This document shows positions 1 through 7,463 of a stretch of DNA of 64,000 bases, in pieces. The translations under genes and the position numbers were made by a program. The notes beneath the pieces were generated by a model. It saw only the letters and a list, made by a program, of their open reading frames with translations, was not told where the DNA came from and did no database searches. Every line of letters starts with the position of its first letter. Position 1 is the stretch's first letter. Source of the stretch: Nodosilinea sp. FACHB-131. GTDB lineage: Bacteria > Cyanobacteriota > Cyanobacteriia > Phormidesmidales > Phormidesmidaceae. The DNA is taken from assembly GCF_014695395.1 (NCBI RefSeq), contig NZ_JACJOF010000012.1:124001-188000 (forward strand). The letters run 5' to 3'.

Positions 1-199
1 CAGTAGGCCAAACAATAGCTAACGGTGCTATAAGCTGTAGGACTTTACGCACCTGTTGCTTGTTCTGAGCATCCTGAATCAATTCCATTGCCACAAAGCC
101 GGGAATGCTTGGCAGTTCTGGAATAGAGGCAAACCAAGTCACTGCTGGCCCGTACCCCCGCTGAATATCGATCATGACATCGGTATCGACTATATACAC
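1..199 (-). CDS. PIN-domain toxin (VapC-like), 3' end cut by window edge
   Basis: Only the first 66 residues are in the window. The frame opens at a GTG and shows the usual PIN start: a short hydrophobic strand running into VDTDVMIDI, whose first Asp is a metal-binding acid of the family, then ELIQDA, which carries the acidic residue of the second motif. VapC-type PIN proteins are RNases that cut tRNA or rRNA when released from their antitoxin. The start lies 7 bases after the stop of the antitoxin-like gene at 207-467, and an AGG overlapping that stop can act as ribosome-binding site, so the two are probably co-transcribed. The C-terminal catalytic acids are outside the window, so activity cannot be judged. 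Confidence 0.75.
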   Translation of the reverse strand, partial: MYIVDTDVMIDIQRGYGPAVTWFASIPELPSIPGFVAMELIQDAQNKQQVRKVLQLIAPLAIVWPT

Positions 200-206
200 T
201 CGCTAC

Positions 207-467
207 CTATGCCCGCTCACGGTGTTCGGCTTGGTCGCGCAACTGACGGGCGTGCTCCTGACTGTCAGCAATATCGGGCCGAGAGTTGATCACCCCAACG
301 CTCTCCCAGTAGGCAACAAGGTCTAGCCCTGTTTTGGGAGGGTTTTGCAGAAAAGGGCGAAAGGAGAGAACACGAAGAATATACTCTGACAGAGGCAATT
401 TAAGCTGGGAAGCCTCAGCAGAAAGCTCATTCTCTAGCTCTAATGGTAAATCCAAAGAGATAGTCAT
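207..467 (-). CDS. VapB-like antitoxin partner of the PIN toxin
   Basis: An 86-residue protein with a predicted strand-helix-helix start (MTISLDLPLELENEL...) resembling ribbon-helix-helix style antitoxins, and a charged C-terminus rich in Glu, Arg and Gln that would wrap the toxin. The ATG at 467 is chosen because a GGGAG lies about 10 bases upstream. The frame stays open further upstream, but that extension encodes a zinc-ribbon remnant (498-799) unlike an antitoxin. Position directly ahead of a PIN toxin is the main evidence for function. Binding of its own promoter DNA is expected for the family and not visible here. Confidence 0.65.
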   Translation of the reverse strand: MTISLDLPLELENELSAEASQLKLPLSEYILRVLSFRPFLQNPPKTGLDLVAYWESVGVINSRPDIADSQEHARQLRDQAEHRERA

Positions 468-497
468 AACACTCAGCTCCCGTATAGCTTGCGTTTG

Positions 498-799
498 GTA
501 GACAACGCCATGATTCTTCTCGGCACAACTCTGGCAGATGCCATCATTATGCATCCAACCACGGGGGTTCCGCTCCCCACACTCCTGGCAAATTTGAAGA
601 TATTGCTTGTTTTGCAGAATTGCTTGAATTCTAAAGTCTACTTCCTGAGGTGAGGAGGTTTTTGGGAGTATAGAGGCTACTGTCCAACTAGATATGGTTC
701 ATGAGGGTGTGGCCAGGATATACCGCGAACAAGGAGCTGAATTTCATCATTTTCTTGTTTGACTTGTCTGAATTCAGAAATAATTTCTTTATCGTTCAT
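498..799 (-). pseudogene. Remains of a small zinc-ribbon gene, possibly frameshifted
   Basis: A 40-codon frame starts at an ATG at 799 (MNDKEIISEF...) and stops at 677. A second frame, open from 698, encodes a double-Cys zinc ribbon (ICQEC ... ICQSC, ending GVVY at about 498). The second frame has no start codon of its own before the ribbon and runs without a stop into the antitoxin at 467. The simplest reading is one small gene broken by a frameshift, with its original stop lost so that the ribbon now reads into the antitoxin gene. A real fused antitoxin starting at the Met at 554 is less likely but possible. No function is assigned. Confidence 0.4.
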
Positions 800-836
800 G
801 ATCTAGACTGCGATTATTAATGCTAGGTCAAACTCG

Positions 837-1613
837 TCAGATACTTTTAGGTAGAACCTTTGAGATCTCAGAACTCCAGTATGCCAGCTTGTTTTTGTAG
901 GTAGGAGATTGATTCATCAACTTTTTCCAAGTCCCATTGGCAGCGCCACTAGGGTGAGGAAAATTCAAATGCTGAATATTGAGATCTAATTCCTTGACGC
1001 TATTCGCTGACTCCTTCCCCCAGGTTACTAGAGCAATGGGACTCATAGCCAGAATTTCTAATTTCAAATTACTTATGAATTTTTCTTGATCTATCCTCGG
1101 TAGTTTTACACCGTAGTAAGGGCGATTCGGATCACAAACCCAGACTTTGTAGACATCTGTCAAATATACTCTATAGCCCAAGGTCAACAGGGCAACGATC
1201 ATTTCAAAGTAAAGCTTTGTACGCCCAAGAATTTCACGAGAACCTTTGTGATGCAAACCATAAGGGGTGCCAAGGCTTATTTGTTCAGAATCTTGATCAC
1301 TCTTGGAATCTTGACCAAGTATAACAATTGTAGGTTTATCGTTTATTCCATTATCCAACTCAAAGAGACTTGGCAAGTCTATGGCAATTGAAGGAGATAT
1401 TTCATATATCTTTTGAAAATTTTGATGCTGGCTCTTAAAGAAATCTCGCCTGACAAAATGAGACGGCCATCCATTTTTACCGAAATCGTTAATTATTTCT
1501 TGGTAGAGCAGTTCTAGCTCTGAGCTTGTTGTATCGAAAATATTGCACAGCAGTCTAGATATCGAATCAAATTCTTGAGCCTTAAATTTTGAGAAAATCA
1601 GATTCTCAATCAT
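837..1613 (-). CDS. Uracil-DNA glycosylase-fold-like protein
   Basis: A 258-residue protein without a family I can name with certainty. A hydrophobic strand ending TIVILGQDSKSD (about residue 95), a central VYLTDVYKVW strand, a strand with ALVTWGKES, and a C-terminal LNFPHPSGAANGTW loop resemble the layout of uracil-DNA glycosylase-superfamily proteins. In that family the first loop activates water or binds the base, and the late HPS loop enters the minor groove. The N-terminal 90 residues are helical and charged. Base composition is clearly more AT-rich than the surrounding genes and the gene contains no GCGATCGC, which suggests transfer. It stands alone between the toxin-antitoxin remnant and the ABC operon. 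The fold call is inference from motifs; a catalytic role is not shown. Confidence 0.5.
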   Translation of the reverse strand: MIENLIFSKFKAQEFDSISRLLCNIFDTTSSELELLYQEIINDFGKNGWPSHFVRRDFFKSQHQNFQKIYEISPSIAIDLPSLFELDNGINDKPTIVILGQDSKSDQDSEQISLGTPYGLHHKGSREILGRTKLYFEMIVALLTLGYRVYLTDVYKVWVCDPNRPYYGVKLPRIDQEKFISNLKLEILAMSPIALVTWGKESANSVKELDLNIQHLNFPHPSGAANGTWKKLMNQSPTYKNKLAYWSSEISKVLPKSI

Positions 1614-1781
1614 TCCAAATTACTACTCAGTGTGAAAACTCACCTCGCCACCCTCACTTTAAACGTAATTTTCTACTCCGAGGAAGTCTGCTGCCGCCTA
1701 ACAACTTATTATGCCGAAAGTTTCCGTATAACTCCTTCCAGGGTGGATTATACAGATAGTGGCTAAGCCGCAACTGCCACT

Positions 1782-2414
1782 TTACTCATGCTTTAGCCGC
1801 CGCTGGGGTTGGGTGTAATGCTCTAGGGCCAGCAGCAGCCCGTTGATCACCAGCGCTAGAACTGCCACCGCGATCGCACCCGCCACAATTTTGTCATAGC
1901 GGTTAGTTTGAATGCCATCAAACAGCAGCTTGCCCAAGCCGCCAGCGTTGAATTTGGCCCCAATAGTGGCGATCGCAATGGCCACGATCGCCGCAATTCT
2001 TACCCCAGCCAAAAATACCGGCAGCACCAACGGCACCTGCACCCGCCACCAGCGCTGGGCCACGCTCATACCCATGCCCCGCGCCGCCTCTAGTACCGCT
2101 GAGTTGATGCCCGCCAAGCCCACCGTCAGGTTGCGCACCAAAATCACCTGGGTGTAGAGCACCATCGCTACAATGACCGACGTAGCGTTGAGGCCAAATA
2201 GCGGCACCAAAAAGATAATCAGCGCCAGGCTGGGAATGGTGTAGAGCACCCCTAGCCCGCCGAGCACGGGCACCGCCAGCCAGCGCAGGCGCGAGACCAG
2301 CAGAGCGAGGGGGACGGCGAGGGCGATCGCAATGCCCAGCGCAATCCCCGTCATCCGCAGGTGTTGGAGCAGCAGGGTGAGCACGTCGCCGGGGTTGCTC
2401 AGCAGGTAGCTCAT
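1782..2414 (-). CDS. Osmoprotectant ABC transporter permease (OpuBB/OsmW-like)
   Basis: A 210-residue inner-membrane protein with about five or six hydrophobic segments and the permease signature that meets the ATPase, around AARGMGMSVAQRWWRVQVPL (residues about 109-128). Length and pattern fit the single-domain permeases of glycine betaine/choline/carnitine uptake systems of the OpuB/Osm type. The ATG overlaps the TGA of the ATPase gene as ATGA, so translation is coupled. Many such systems have two different permease genes; only this one is present, so it may work as a homodimer. It is the last gene of a three-gene reverse-strand operon with the ATPase at 2411-3370 and the binding protein at 3489-4403. 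Confidence 0.85.
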   Translation of the reverse strand: MSYLLSNPGDVLTLLLQHLRMTGIALGIAIALAVPLALLVSRLRWLAVPVLGGLGVLYTIPSLALIIFLVPLFGLNATSVIVAMVLYTQVILVRNLTVGLAGINSAVLEAARGMGMSVAQRWWRVQVPLVLPVFLAGVRIAAIVAIAIATIGAKFNAGGLGKLLFDGIQTNRYDKIVAGAIAVAVLALVINGLLLALEHYTQPQRRLKHE

Positions 2415-3370
2415 CGCCCGTTCACTGCCGACTCGCGAATGTGGTCGAGGGTGAGCAGCCCCACCGGATTGCCTCCTTCTAGCACCGTGAGAGCTGGTGC
2501 CCCAGTTTTCAGAATCAGCGACAGCGCATCTCGCAGGCTGTCTAGATGAGAGAGTGTGGGGTTGTGGCCATTGCTGTAGTTGGGCGGCAGCGCCATCATC
2601 GCCGCACCCACCCGCAGCAGACCTAACTGGCGCACCATGTCGTCGGCCCCCAGCAGGGTGTGCACAAACTCATCGGCAGGTCGGGTCAACAGGTTGAAGG
2701 GGGTATCAAACTGCACCACTTCGCCCAGGCGCATGATCAAAATGCGATCGGCCAGGCGCAGGGCCTCTTCCACATCGTGGGAGACAAACAAAACCGTCTT
2801 TTTAAGCTGGCCTTGAAGGCGCAAAATCTCGTCTTGCAACGCCGTGCGCGTGATCGCATCGATCGCCCCAAAGGGCTCATCCATCAGCATGATGGCGGGG
2901 TTGCCGGCCAGGGCTCGGGCAATGCCCACCCGCTGCTGCTGCCCACCGGAAAGCTGAGCGGGGTAGCGATCGCGAAATTCCCCCGGCGATAGCTTCACCA
3001 AGTCCAGCAGCTCGTCAATGCGGGCCTGAATCTGGGGCTTGGGCCAGCCCAGCAGCTTGGGCACCACCGCCACATTGTCGGCCACCGTCATGTGAGGAAA
3101 CAGCCCCGACTGCTGAATCACGTAGCCGATCTGCTGCCGCAGCTTGGTCGCCTTGAGCTGGCGAATATTCGACCCATCGAGAAAGATGTTGCCTGCGGTG
3201 GGCTCGTAGAGGCGGTTAACCATCTTGAGCAGTGTGGTTTTGCCACAGCCCGACGGCCCCAAAATCACCACAATTTCGCCTGAGTTGACCTGGCAAGTCA
3301 CCCGGTTCACCGCCGGGCGGGCACCCCCAGCAAACCGTAGCGAAACATCGTCAAACTGGATAGCGCTCAT
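2411..3370 (-). CDS. Osmoprotectant ABC transporter ATP-binding protein with C-terminal CBS region
   Basis: A 319-residue ABC ATPase: Walker A GPSGCGKTT near residue 38, Q-loop region YVIQQSGLFP, signature LSGGQQQR, Walker B IMLMDEPFGAID, and the switch His in VSHDVEE. The last 65 residues or so (from about 250) look like a CBS-type module ending in GLLTLDHI. In OpuA/OpuB ATPases CBS domains sense ionic strength or nucleotides; here it seems to be a single or reduced copy. It powers uptake of a betaine-like compatible solute together with the permease it overlaps. A heptamer-type repeat lies between this gene and the binding-protein gene. Confidence 0.9.
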   Translation of the reverse strand: MSAIQFDDVSLRFAGGARPAVNRVTCQVNSGEIVVILGPSGCGKTTLLKMVNRLYEPTAGNIFLDGSNIRQLKATKLRQQIGYVIQQSGLFPHMTVADNVAVVPKLLGWPKPQIQARIDELLDLVKLSPGEFRDRYPAQLSGGQQQRVGIARALAGNPAIMLMDEPFGAIDAITRTALQDEILRLQGQLKKTVLFVSHDVEEALRLADRILIMRLGEVVQFDTPFNLLTRPADEFVHTLLGADDMVRQLGLLRVGAAMMALPPNYSNGHNPTLSHLDSLRDALSLILKTGAPALTVLEGGNPVGLLTLDHIRESAVNGR

Positions 3371-3376
3371 GGGGCG

Positions 3377-3483
3377 TTAGGTATGAGGTGTAAGGTGCAA
3401 GGGGGCAAGTACAAGATGCAAAGGGGGCAAATACGAGGCAGAACCGTGAACCTTATACCGTGAACCTAAAACCCCATACCCCA
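3377..3483. repeat. Heptamer-based repeat, family 2 (copy A)
   Basis: A 107-base spacer inside the osmoprotectant operon is made of AGGTGYAAGG-like units on one side and ACCTTATACC / ACCTAAAACCCC-like units on the other, so it can fold back on itself. Related copies are at about 6021-6117, 7995-8108 and, inside metH, 56108-56200. Confidence 0.6.
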
Positions 3484-3488
3484 CGCCA

Positions 3489-4403
3489 TTATTCTGCGAC
3501 TAGGCCCGCATCGACTAAAAATTCTTTCGCTACCTCTGCCGGTTCGCGCTGGTTGCCGCTGACCTCGTAGTTGAGCTGGCGCATGACCTCATCGGTGAGC
3601 AGGGGTGAAACCTGGTTGAGGGCCTCAGCGATCGCAGGGTTGGCGTCTAGCGCGGCCTGGCTGACAATGGGGGCCACTTGGTAGGGCGGAAACAGCCCTT
3701 CATCGTCTTCGAGCACCACCAGGTTAAAGGCGCTGATTTCGCCATCGGTGCCAAAGGCCACGGCCACATCGGCCTCACCATCCACTAGACCCTTGTAGCG
3801 CAGACCCGCATCGACGGCTTTGTATTCTTTGACCGAAAAATTGCCGTAGGCCGCTTGCAGACCGGGTAGGCCGTCTTCGCGCACCTCAAACTCGGGCGGC
3901 CCAATCAACGTCAGGTTGCTGGCCTGGGCGGCGAAGTCAGAGATGGTGCGAATGCCGAGGGCATCGGCCCGTTCCTCGGTCATGGCCAGGGCCTGGGTGT
4001 TGTTCATCGGCGAGGGGTCGAGCCACACCAGGTTAAATTGCTCCTGGTAGGCCTGCTTGACGGTGTCGAAGACCGCCTGCTGGTCGCTGCTGACCGGCTG
4101 CTTGAGCACGGTGAGCAGGGCGGTGCCGGTATATTCGGGGTAGAGGTCGATTTCGCCGCTCTCGATCGCAGCCTGGGCCACCGGAGTGCCCCCTAAGTTG
4201 AGCTTGCGCTCAACGGTTAGGCCGTTTTCTTCCAGCACCAGAGCATACATTTCGCCGATGATCAGCTGCTCGGTAAAGTCTTTTGAGCCAACGCTGACCA
4301 CATCACCGCCGCCACCGTTACCGCCACCGCCGCAGGCCGCTGCCACTAGCGCCGTCGCTACTCCCAGGCAGGCCTGGCTAAACCACCGTCGAGTTAACGT
4401 CAT
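3489..4403 (-). CDS. Osmoprotectant ABC transporter substrate-binding lipoprotein (OpuBC/OsmX-like)
   Basis: A 304-residue exported lipoprotein: a TRR-type charged N-terminus, a hydrophobic stretch and the lipobox-like AAAC at about residues 21-24, followed by a flexible GGGGNGGGG linker. The mature part starts VGSKDFTEQLIIGE, the hallmark of OpuBC/ProX-type glycine betaine, choline or carnitine receptors, and continues with DLYPEYTGT, also typical. It is the first gene of the operon, with the ATPase and permease downstream. The forward-strand membrane protein gene at 4571 diverges from it across a 167-base spacer. The precise ligand cannot be read from the sequence. Confidence 0.88.
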   Translation of the reverse strand: MTLTRRWFSQACLGVATALVAAACGGGGNGGGGDVVSVGSKDFTEQLIIGEMYALVLEENGLTVERKLNLGGTPVAQAAIESGEIDLYPEYTGTALLTVLKQPVSSDQQAVFDTVKQAYQEQFNLVWLDPSPMNNTQALAMTEERADALGIRTISDFAAQASNLTLIGPPEFEVREDGLPGLQAAYGNFSVKEYKAVDAGLRYKGLVDGEADVAVAFGTDGEISAFNLVVLEDDEGLFPPYQVAPIVSQAALDANPAIAEALNQVSPLLTDEVMRQLNYEVSGNQREPAEVAKEFLVDAGLVAE

Positions 4404-4570
4404 AGGGTTAAAAAGGCTGAAAACTGGACAAGTTTGGCATCGTCGTCACTGTTCCCCTGAGAATATCACAGGAATTTTAGCCGCGGGTTTTTGCTGGGCA
4501 ACTCTCTCCTGCCAGTGACAGTGGAGCCTGAGTTGAGCCACCTTGGGGTAGCGTTCTCGCCCTCTGCCCC

Positions 4571-5284
4571 ATGTCTAGCCCCAACACGCCCGCGAGCAAA
4601 CCTGCTGCCCACGCCCTGGATCAGCGCTTTACCCGTCACCCCAAACGGGTGCTACTGCTAGGTTGGGCCATGCTGGCTGCTTTGGGATGGCTGGGGTATT
4701 TACCCTTTGTTGAGGGGGCTGTGCCTGGGATGTATTGGCTGGCTTGGGCTTACAACGAGCTCTTTGCGATCGCTCTGCTGACCCTGCTAGCGGTAATTGT
4801 TTTGTTAGGGGCAGGAGGCCTAGCCATCTGCTTATTGCTGCTTTTGAGTCTGAAGCCAGAGTGGCGACAAAGCGCCCGCCGAGGCTTAGCAAAAGTAGTC
4901 TTGCTGCTGATCGCAGGACTGCTTTTGCTGTTAGCGTTACTGCCAGCGTTCATGGCCGGCTATGCTCCTCACGCTATCCAGAACATTGCGCCCTGGGGGG
5001 TGACCTATCGCGCTGTGTATGTGGCCTTTCCCCTCGATGATAACTACGGCGATCTGATGCTGCTCAGCTGCCGGTTGGGGATATGCCATCAGGTCTATCG
5101 CAGCTACACCGATATTATCTCTGCGGGCGTGGCCACTTTGGCTTTTAACGCTGAAACCAACCAGGTAGGGCTGAATTTGCAGGGGCAGTGGGTCTATGTG
5201 CGATCGCCCGACGAAGTGATTTGCAGCCAACCATCGCCAGCTACAAGTTTCAATAGCTCCTGTAGCTTTGTGCACAACGAGTAA
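4571..5284 (+). CDS. Membrane protein of unknown function with extracytoplasmic Cys-containing tail
   Basis: A 237-residue protein I do not recognise. After a Pro/Ala-rich 20-residue lead come four hydrophobic segments (about residues 26-47, 55-75, 76-95 and 105-130), then about 105 soluble residues. The tail has paired cysteines (LSCRLGIC around residue 165 and two more near the C-terminus, VICS and SSCSF), suggesting disulfides in an extracytoplasmic domain. It is divergent from the osmoprotectant operon and separated by 136 bases from the next small gene, so it probably stands alone. Confidence 0.75.
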   Translation: MSSPNTPASKPAAHALDQRFTRHPKRVLLLGWAMLAALGWLGYLPFVEGAVPGMYWLAWAYNELFAIALLTLLAVIVLLGAGGLAICLLLLLSLKPEWRQSARRGLAKVVLLLIAGLLLLLALLPAFMAGYAPHAIQNIAPWGVTYRAVYVAFPLDDNYGDLMLLSCRLGICHQVYRSYTDIISAGVATLAFNAETNQVGLNLQGQWVYVRSPDEVICSQPSPATSFNSSCSFVHNE

Positions 5285-5420
5285 GACATCGGTGAATTCT
5301 CAGCGCCTTAGCGGAGGTCAAACTGAGGAAATTCACGTCTATATGTAGAGCCGTGAAGCAAACGAGGTTGGGTATTTCGGGTCACCCTACAATGAGTCCA
5401 TCCCTTACCTGTTTGAACCT

Positions 5421-5636
5421 ATGCCTGTAGAAACCGTTGGCAGCCCGCCCCCTGAGGCCGATCAGGTGCGCTCTGTGCTAGAGCAGCAGTTGCCAGAAAT
5501 TATTGCCAGCTTTAATCAAGTGCTGCGAGAGCAGTACGGGGTAGAGGGCGTTAGCGTGGGTGGGTTTACCGTGGTGCCCGAGAATGCGGTGGCCTCTAAA
5601 GTCACCTGCGACCAAGACAGCTGTTCGGTTAGCTAG
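5421..5636 (+). CDS. Small acidic hypothetical protein with C-terminal CDQDSC motif
   Basis: A 71-residue protein of unknown function. It has a helical, acidic first half (PEADQVRSVLEQQLPEIIASF), a GVEGVSVGGFTVVPE turn, and a C-terminus with two cysteines four residues apart (CDQDSC). There is no signal peptide. Its stop lies 18 bases before the start of the cupin gene at 5655, so the two are probably co-transcribed. The Cys pair could bind metal or form a disulfide. A peptide precursor is conceivable because of the VGG before a short tail, but no modification or export gene is nearby. Confidence 0.65.
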   Translation: MPVETVGSPPPEADQVRSVLEQQLPEIIASFNQVLREQYGVEGVSVGGFTVVPENAVASKVTCDQDSCSVS

Positions 5637-5654
5637 GGCCATATCGGGTCCGTC

Positions 5655-5990
5655 ATGCCCCCCGTGCCAGAATCCGGCAATCTGTTTCAGCTGCCCGACC
5701 CACTACCGGCGGCGGAATTGTTTACCGCCCTGTTTGAAACACCCCATCTACGGGTTGAGCGCATTCTCTCGACCGGGCAGACCACACCCGCCGACCAGTG
5801 GTACGACCAAAGCCAGGATGAGTGGGTTGTTCTGCTACAGGGAAGCGCCACCCTCACCTACGAGGATGGCGCTTCTTTAACAATGGGGCCAGGTGACTAT
5901 GTACTCATACCCGCCCACAGACGTCACCGGGTCGATTTCACCAGCCGTGAGCCGCCCTGCATTTGGCTGGCGATTCACAGTTCTGGGTGA
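5655..5990 (+). CDS. Small cupin-domain protein
   Basis: A 111-residue single-domain cupin. The first conserved motif is seen around DEWVVLLQGSATLTYEDG and the second around GPGDYVLIPAHRRHRVDF, where His residues would bind a metal ion. Cupins of this size in cyanobacteria are often annotated as phosphoribosylaminoimidazole-carboxylase-like or simply cupin-2 proteins; their substrates are mostly unknown. The gene follows the small acidic gene closely and is followed by a family 2 palindromic repeat and the convergent SLH gene. Enzymatic role is not determined. Confidence 0.85.
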   Translation: MPPVPESGNLFQLPDPLPAAELFTALFETPHLRVERILSTGQTTPADQWYDQSQDEWVVLLQGSATLTYEDGASLTMGPGDYVLIPAHRRHRVDFTSREPPCIWLAIHSSG

Positions 5991-6020
5991 GCGACCGGGT
6001 TTCGGGCTAGGGCTTGGCTA

Positions 6021-6117
6021 GGCTGATTGTGACAGGCTCTAGCCGTCTCGGGTGCAGGGTATAAGGTCTCAGGTTCAAGGCAGACCTTAGACCTGAGACC
6101 TTAAACCCTATACCCCC
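6021..6117. repeat. Palindromic heptamer repeat, family 2 (copy B)
   Basis: Contains a perfect 12-base inverted repeat, AAGGTCTCAGGT at 6063-6074 and its complement at 6091-6102, flanked by GGGT(A)TA and TATACCC. Its left flank, GTGACAGGCTCTAGC, is nearly the same as the flank of copy C (7995-8019). It lies between the convergent cupin and SLH genes, so it may also act as a transcription end, although no T-run follows. Confidence 0.65.
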
Positions 6118-6185
6118 ACTAACCTTTGCGGACCTGAACTCAGCTCAGGGGTATGGCACCGCCGACCCCTGATTTTTGGGTCTGC

Positions 6186-7463
6186 CTAGTTGGCGATCGC
6201 GTCTACCGTGAGGTCAGAGCGCAGGGTGAGGTCGAGATCGCTGGGGCTAATGACCACTACCGCGCTGTTAGAGGTGACCTGGTTGTCGCCGTTGATGACG
6301 GCCCCAACCACGCTGCCCAAGCCGCTGTTGCCAGTAATCCTGCCCAAAATCGATTCGGCTGCACCGGTAATTAGCGCCCCTTGCAGAGTGCCGCCGCTGA
6401 CGCTGTTGGTGGCCGCGATCGCGCTGGACTCGGCGTTGACGCTGTAGGTGCGGCCGTTGATCGTGAGGTTGTCGGCGACAAACTTAGCGGCCGTGATCGA
6501 AGAGCCACGAATTTCTACCGGCACGATGCGTCCCACGATGGTGCTGCCCGCAGGAATTAGCACCTGGTTCTGGCTATTGCGAATCGGCGTGGTAACTTGC
6601 AGGCTAGTGGCAACGGTTTGACCAGGGGCTACCACAATATCCACATCGGCACTGCTGTTAGGGTAGCGCACCGCCAGCTCAGTGCCGCTGGGCACTAGGC
6701 GGGGCGAGCTGGTGGAGGTGCCGGTGCCAGTACCGGTGCCGGTACCGGTGCCCGTCCCAGGGGTAGCGCCGACGATGTAGCTGTTGGCGCTTTGCCCAGC
6801 TTGCAGGGCTGGCATGCGGCCCTGGGCCACTAGTGCCTGATAGATAAAGGCGGCCACGTCAGCGCGGGTGGCGGTGCGCTGGGGTTGCAGGGTGTCTACG
6901 TTGGGATAGTTGACCACCAGCTTGTTTTCGGTAGCCGCCGCCACCGGCCCTTCGCCATAGCTAGGAATTTGGCCGCGATCGCGGTAGACGCCCAGAACTT
7001 CGTTGACGGAGCCCCGAGGGCTGTAGTCGAGACCGTTGGCTAGGGCAACTAGAGCCTGCACCCGAGGAATCTGCTGCTCAGGCTGGAAAGCGCCATTGGG
7101 GTAGCCCGAGAGAAAGCCCTGGCCGTAGGCGTCTGCGATCGCAGCGCTGGCCCAATAGCTGCTGGAGACATCGCTAAAGCGAGGAGCGGTGCGATCGAGG
7201 GGTTGGTCAAAGGCGTTGCGCACAATGGCGGCAAACTGGGCTCGGGTCACCGGCTGATCGGGCCGAAAGGTGCCGTCGGGGAACCCGGCAATAATTTGCT
7301 CAGAGGCGAGACTTTCAATAAAAGGACGCGCCCAGTAACCCGAACCAACGTCAGTAAAATCGCTGGTTTGGGCGTTGGCAGGCAGCCCCAGCCCAACAAA
7401 CGCTACAGAACCCAAGGCCACAAAGGCAGTGGTCTTAGCAGACAGACTCAATACGGTGCTCAT
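6186..7463 (-). CDS. SLH-domain exported envelope protein
   Basis: A 425-residue secreted protein. The ATG at 7463 is preferred to an upstream TTG. A signal peptide ends near ANA-QT (about residue 32). Three S-layer homology repeats follow (FTDVGSGYWA..., FSDVSSSYWA..., and a third ending TRADVAAFIYQAL), which bind pyruvylated cell-wall polymer in cyanobacteria. A low-complexity Gly-Thr linker (about residues 236-250) leads to a beta-rich C-terminal domain with VLIPAGSTIVGRI. The same architecture and almost the same length occur at 46496-47731, so the two are paralogs. The long upstream spacer (to 8181) is typical of highly expressed envelope genes, but no promoter was identified. Confidence 0.88.
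   Translation of the reverse strand: MSTVLSLSAKTTAFVALGSVAFVGLGLPANAQTSDFTDVGSGYWARPFIESLASEQIIAGFPDGTFRPDQPVTRAQFAAIVRNAFDQPLDRTAPRFSDVSSSYWASAAIADAYGQGFLSGYPNGAFQPEQQIPRVQALVALANGLDYSPRGSVNEVLGVYRDRGQIPSYGEGPVAAATENKLVVNYPNVDTLQPQRTATRADVAAFIYQALVAQGRMPALQAGQSANSYIVGATPGTGTGTGTGTGTGTSTSSPRLVPSGTELAVRYPNSSADVDIVVAPGQTVATSLQVTTPIRNSQNQVLIPAGSTIVGRIVPVEIRGSSITAAKFVADNLTINGRTYSVNAESSAIAATNSVSGGTLQGALITGAAESILGRITGNSGLGSVVGAVINGDNQVTSNSAVVVISPSDLDLTLRSDLTVDAIAN
6719..6760. repeat. Simple Gly-Thr coding repeat in the SLH gene
   Basis: A run of CCGGTG/CCAGTA/CCGGTA-type hexamers on the plus strand encodes the (Gly-Thr)n linker on the reverse strand. Such tracts change length easily by slippage in steps of six bases, keeping the frame. 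Confidence 0.7.

Noticed and set aside
56-289. Forward frame of 77 codons at the left edge
   Set aside because: Opposite the PIN toxin and antitoxin frames, which have recognisable features.
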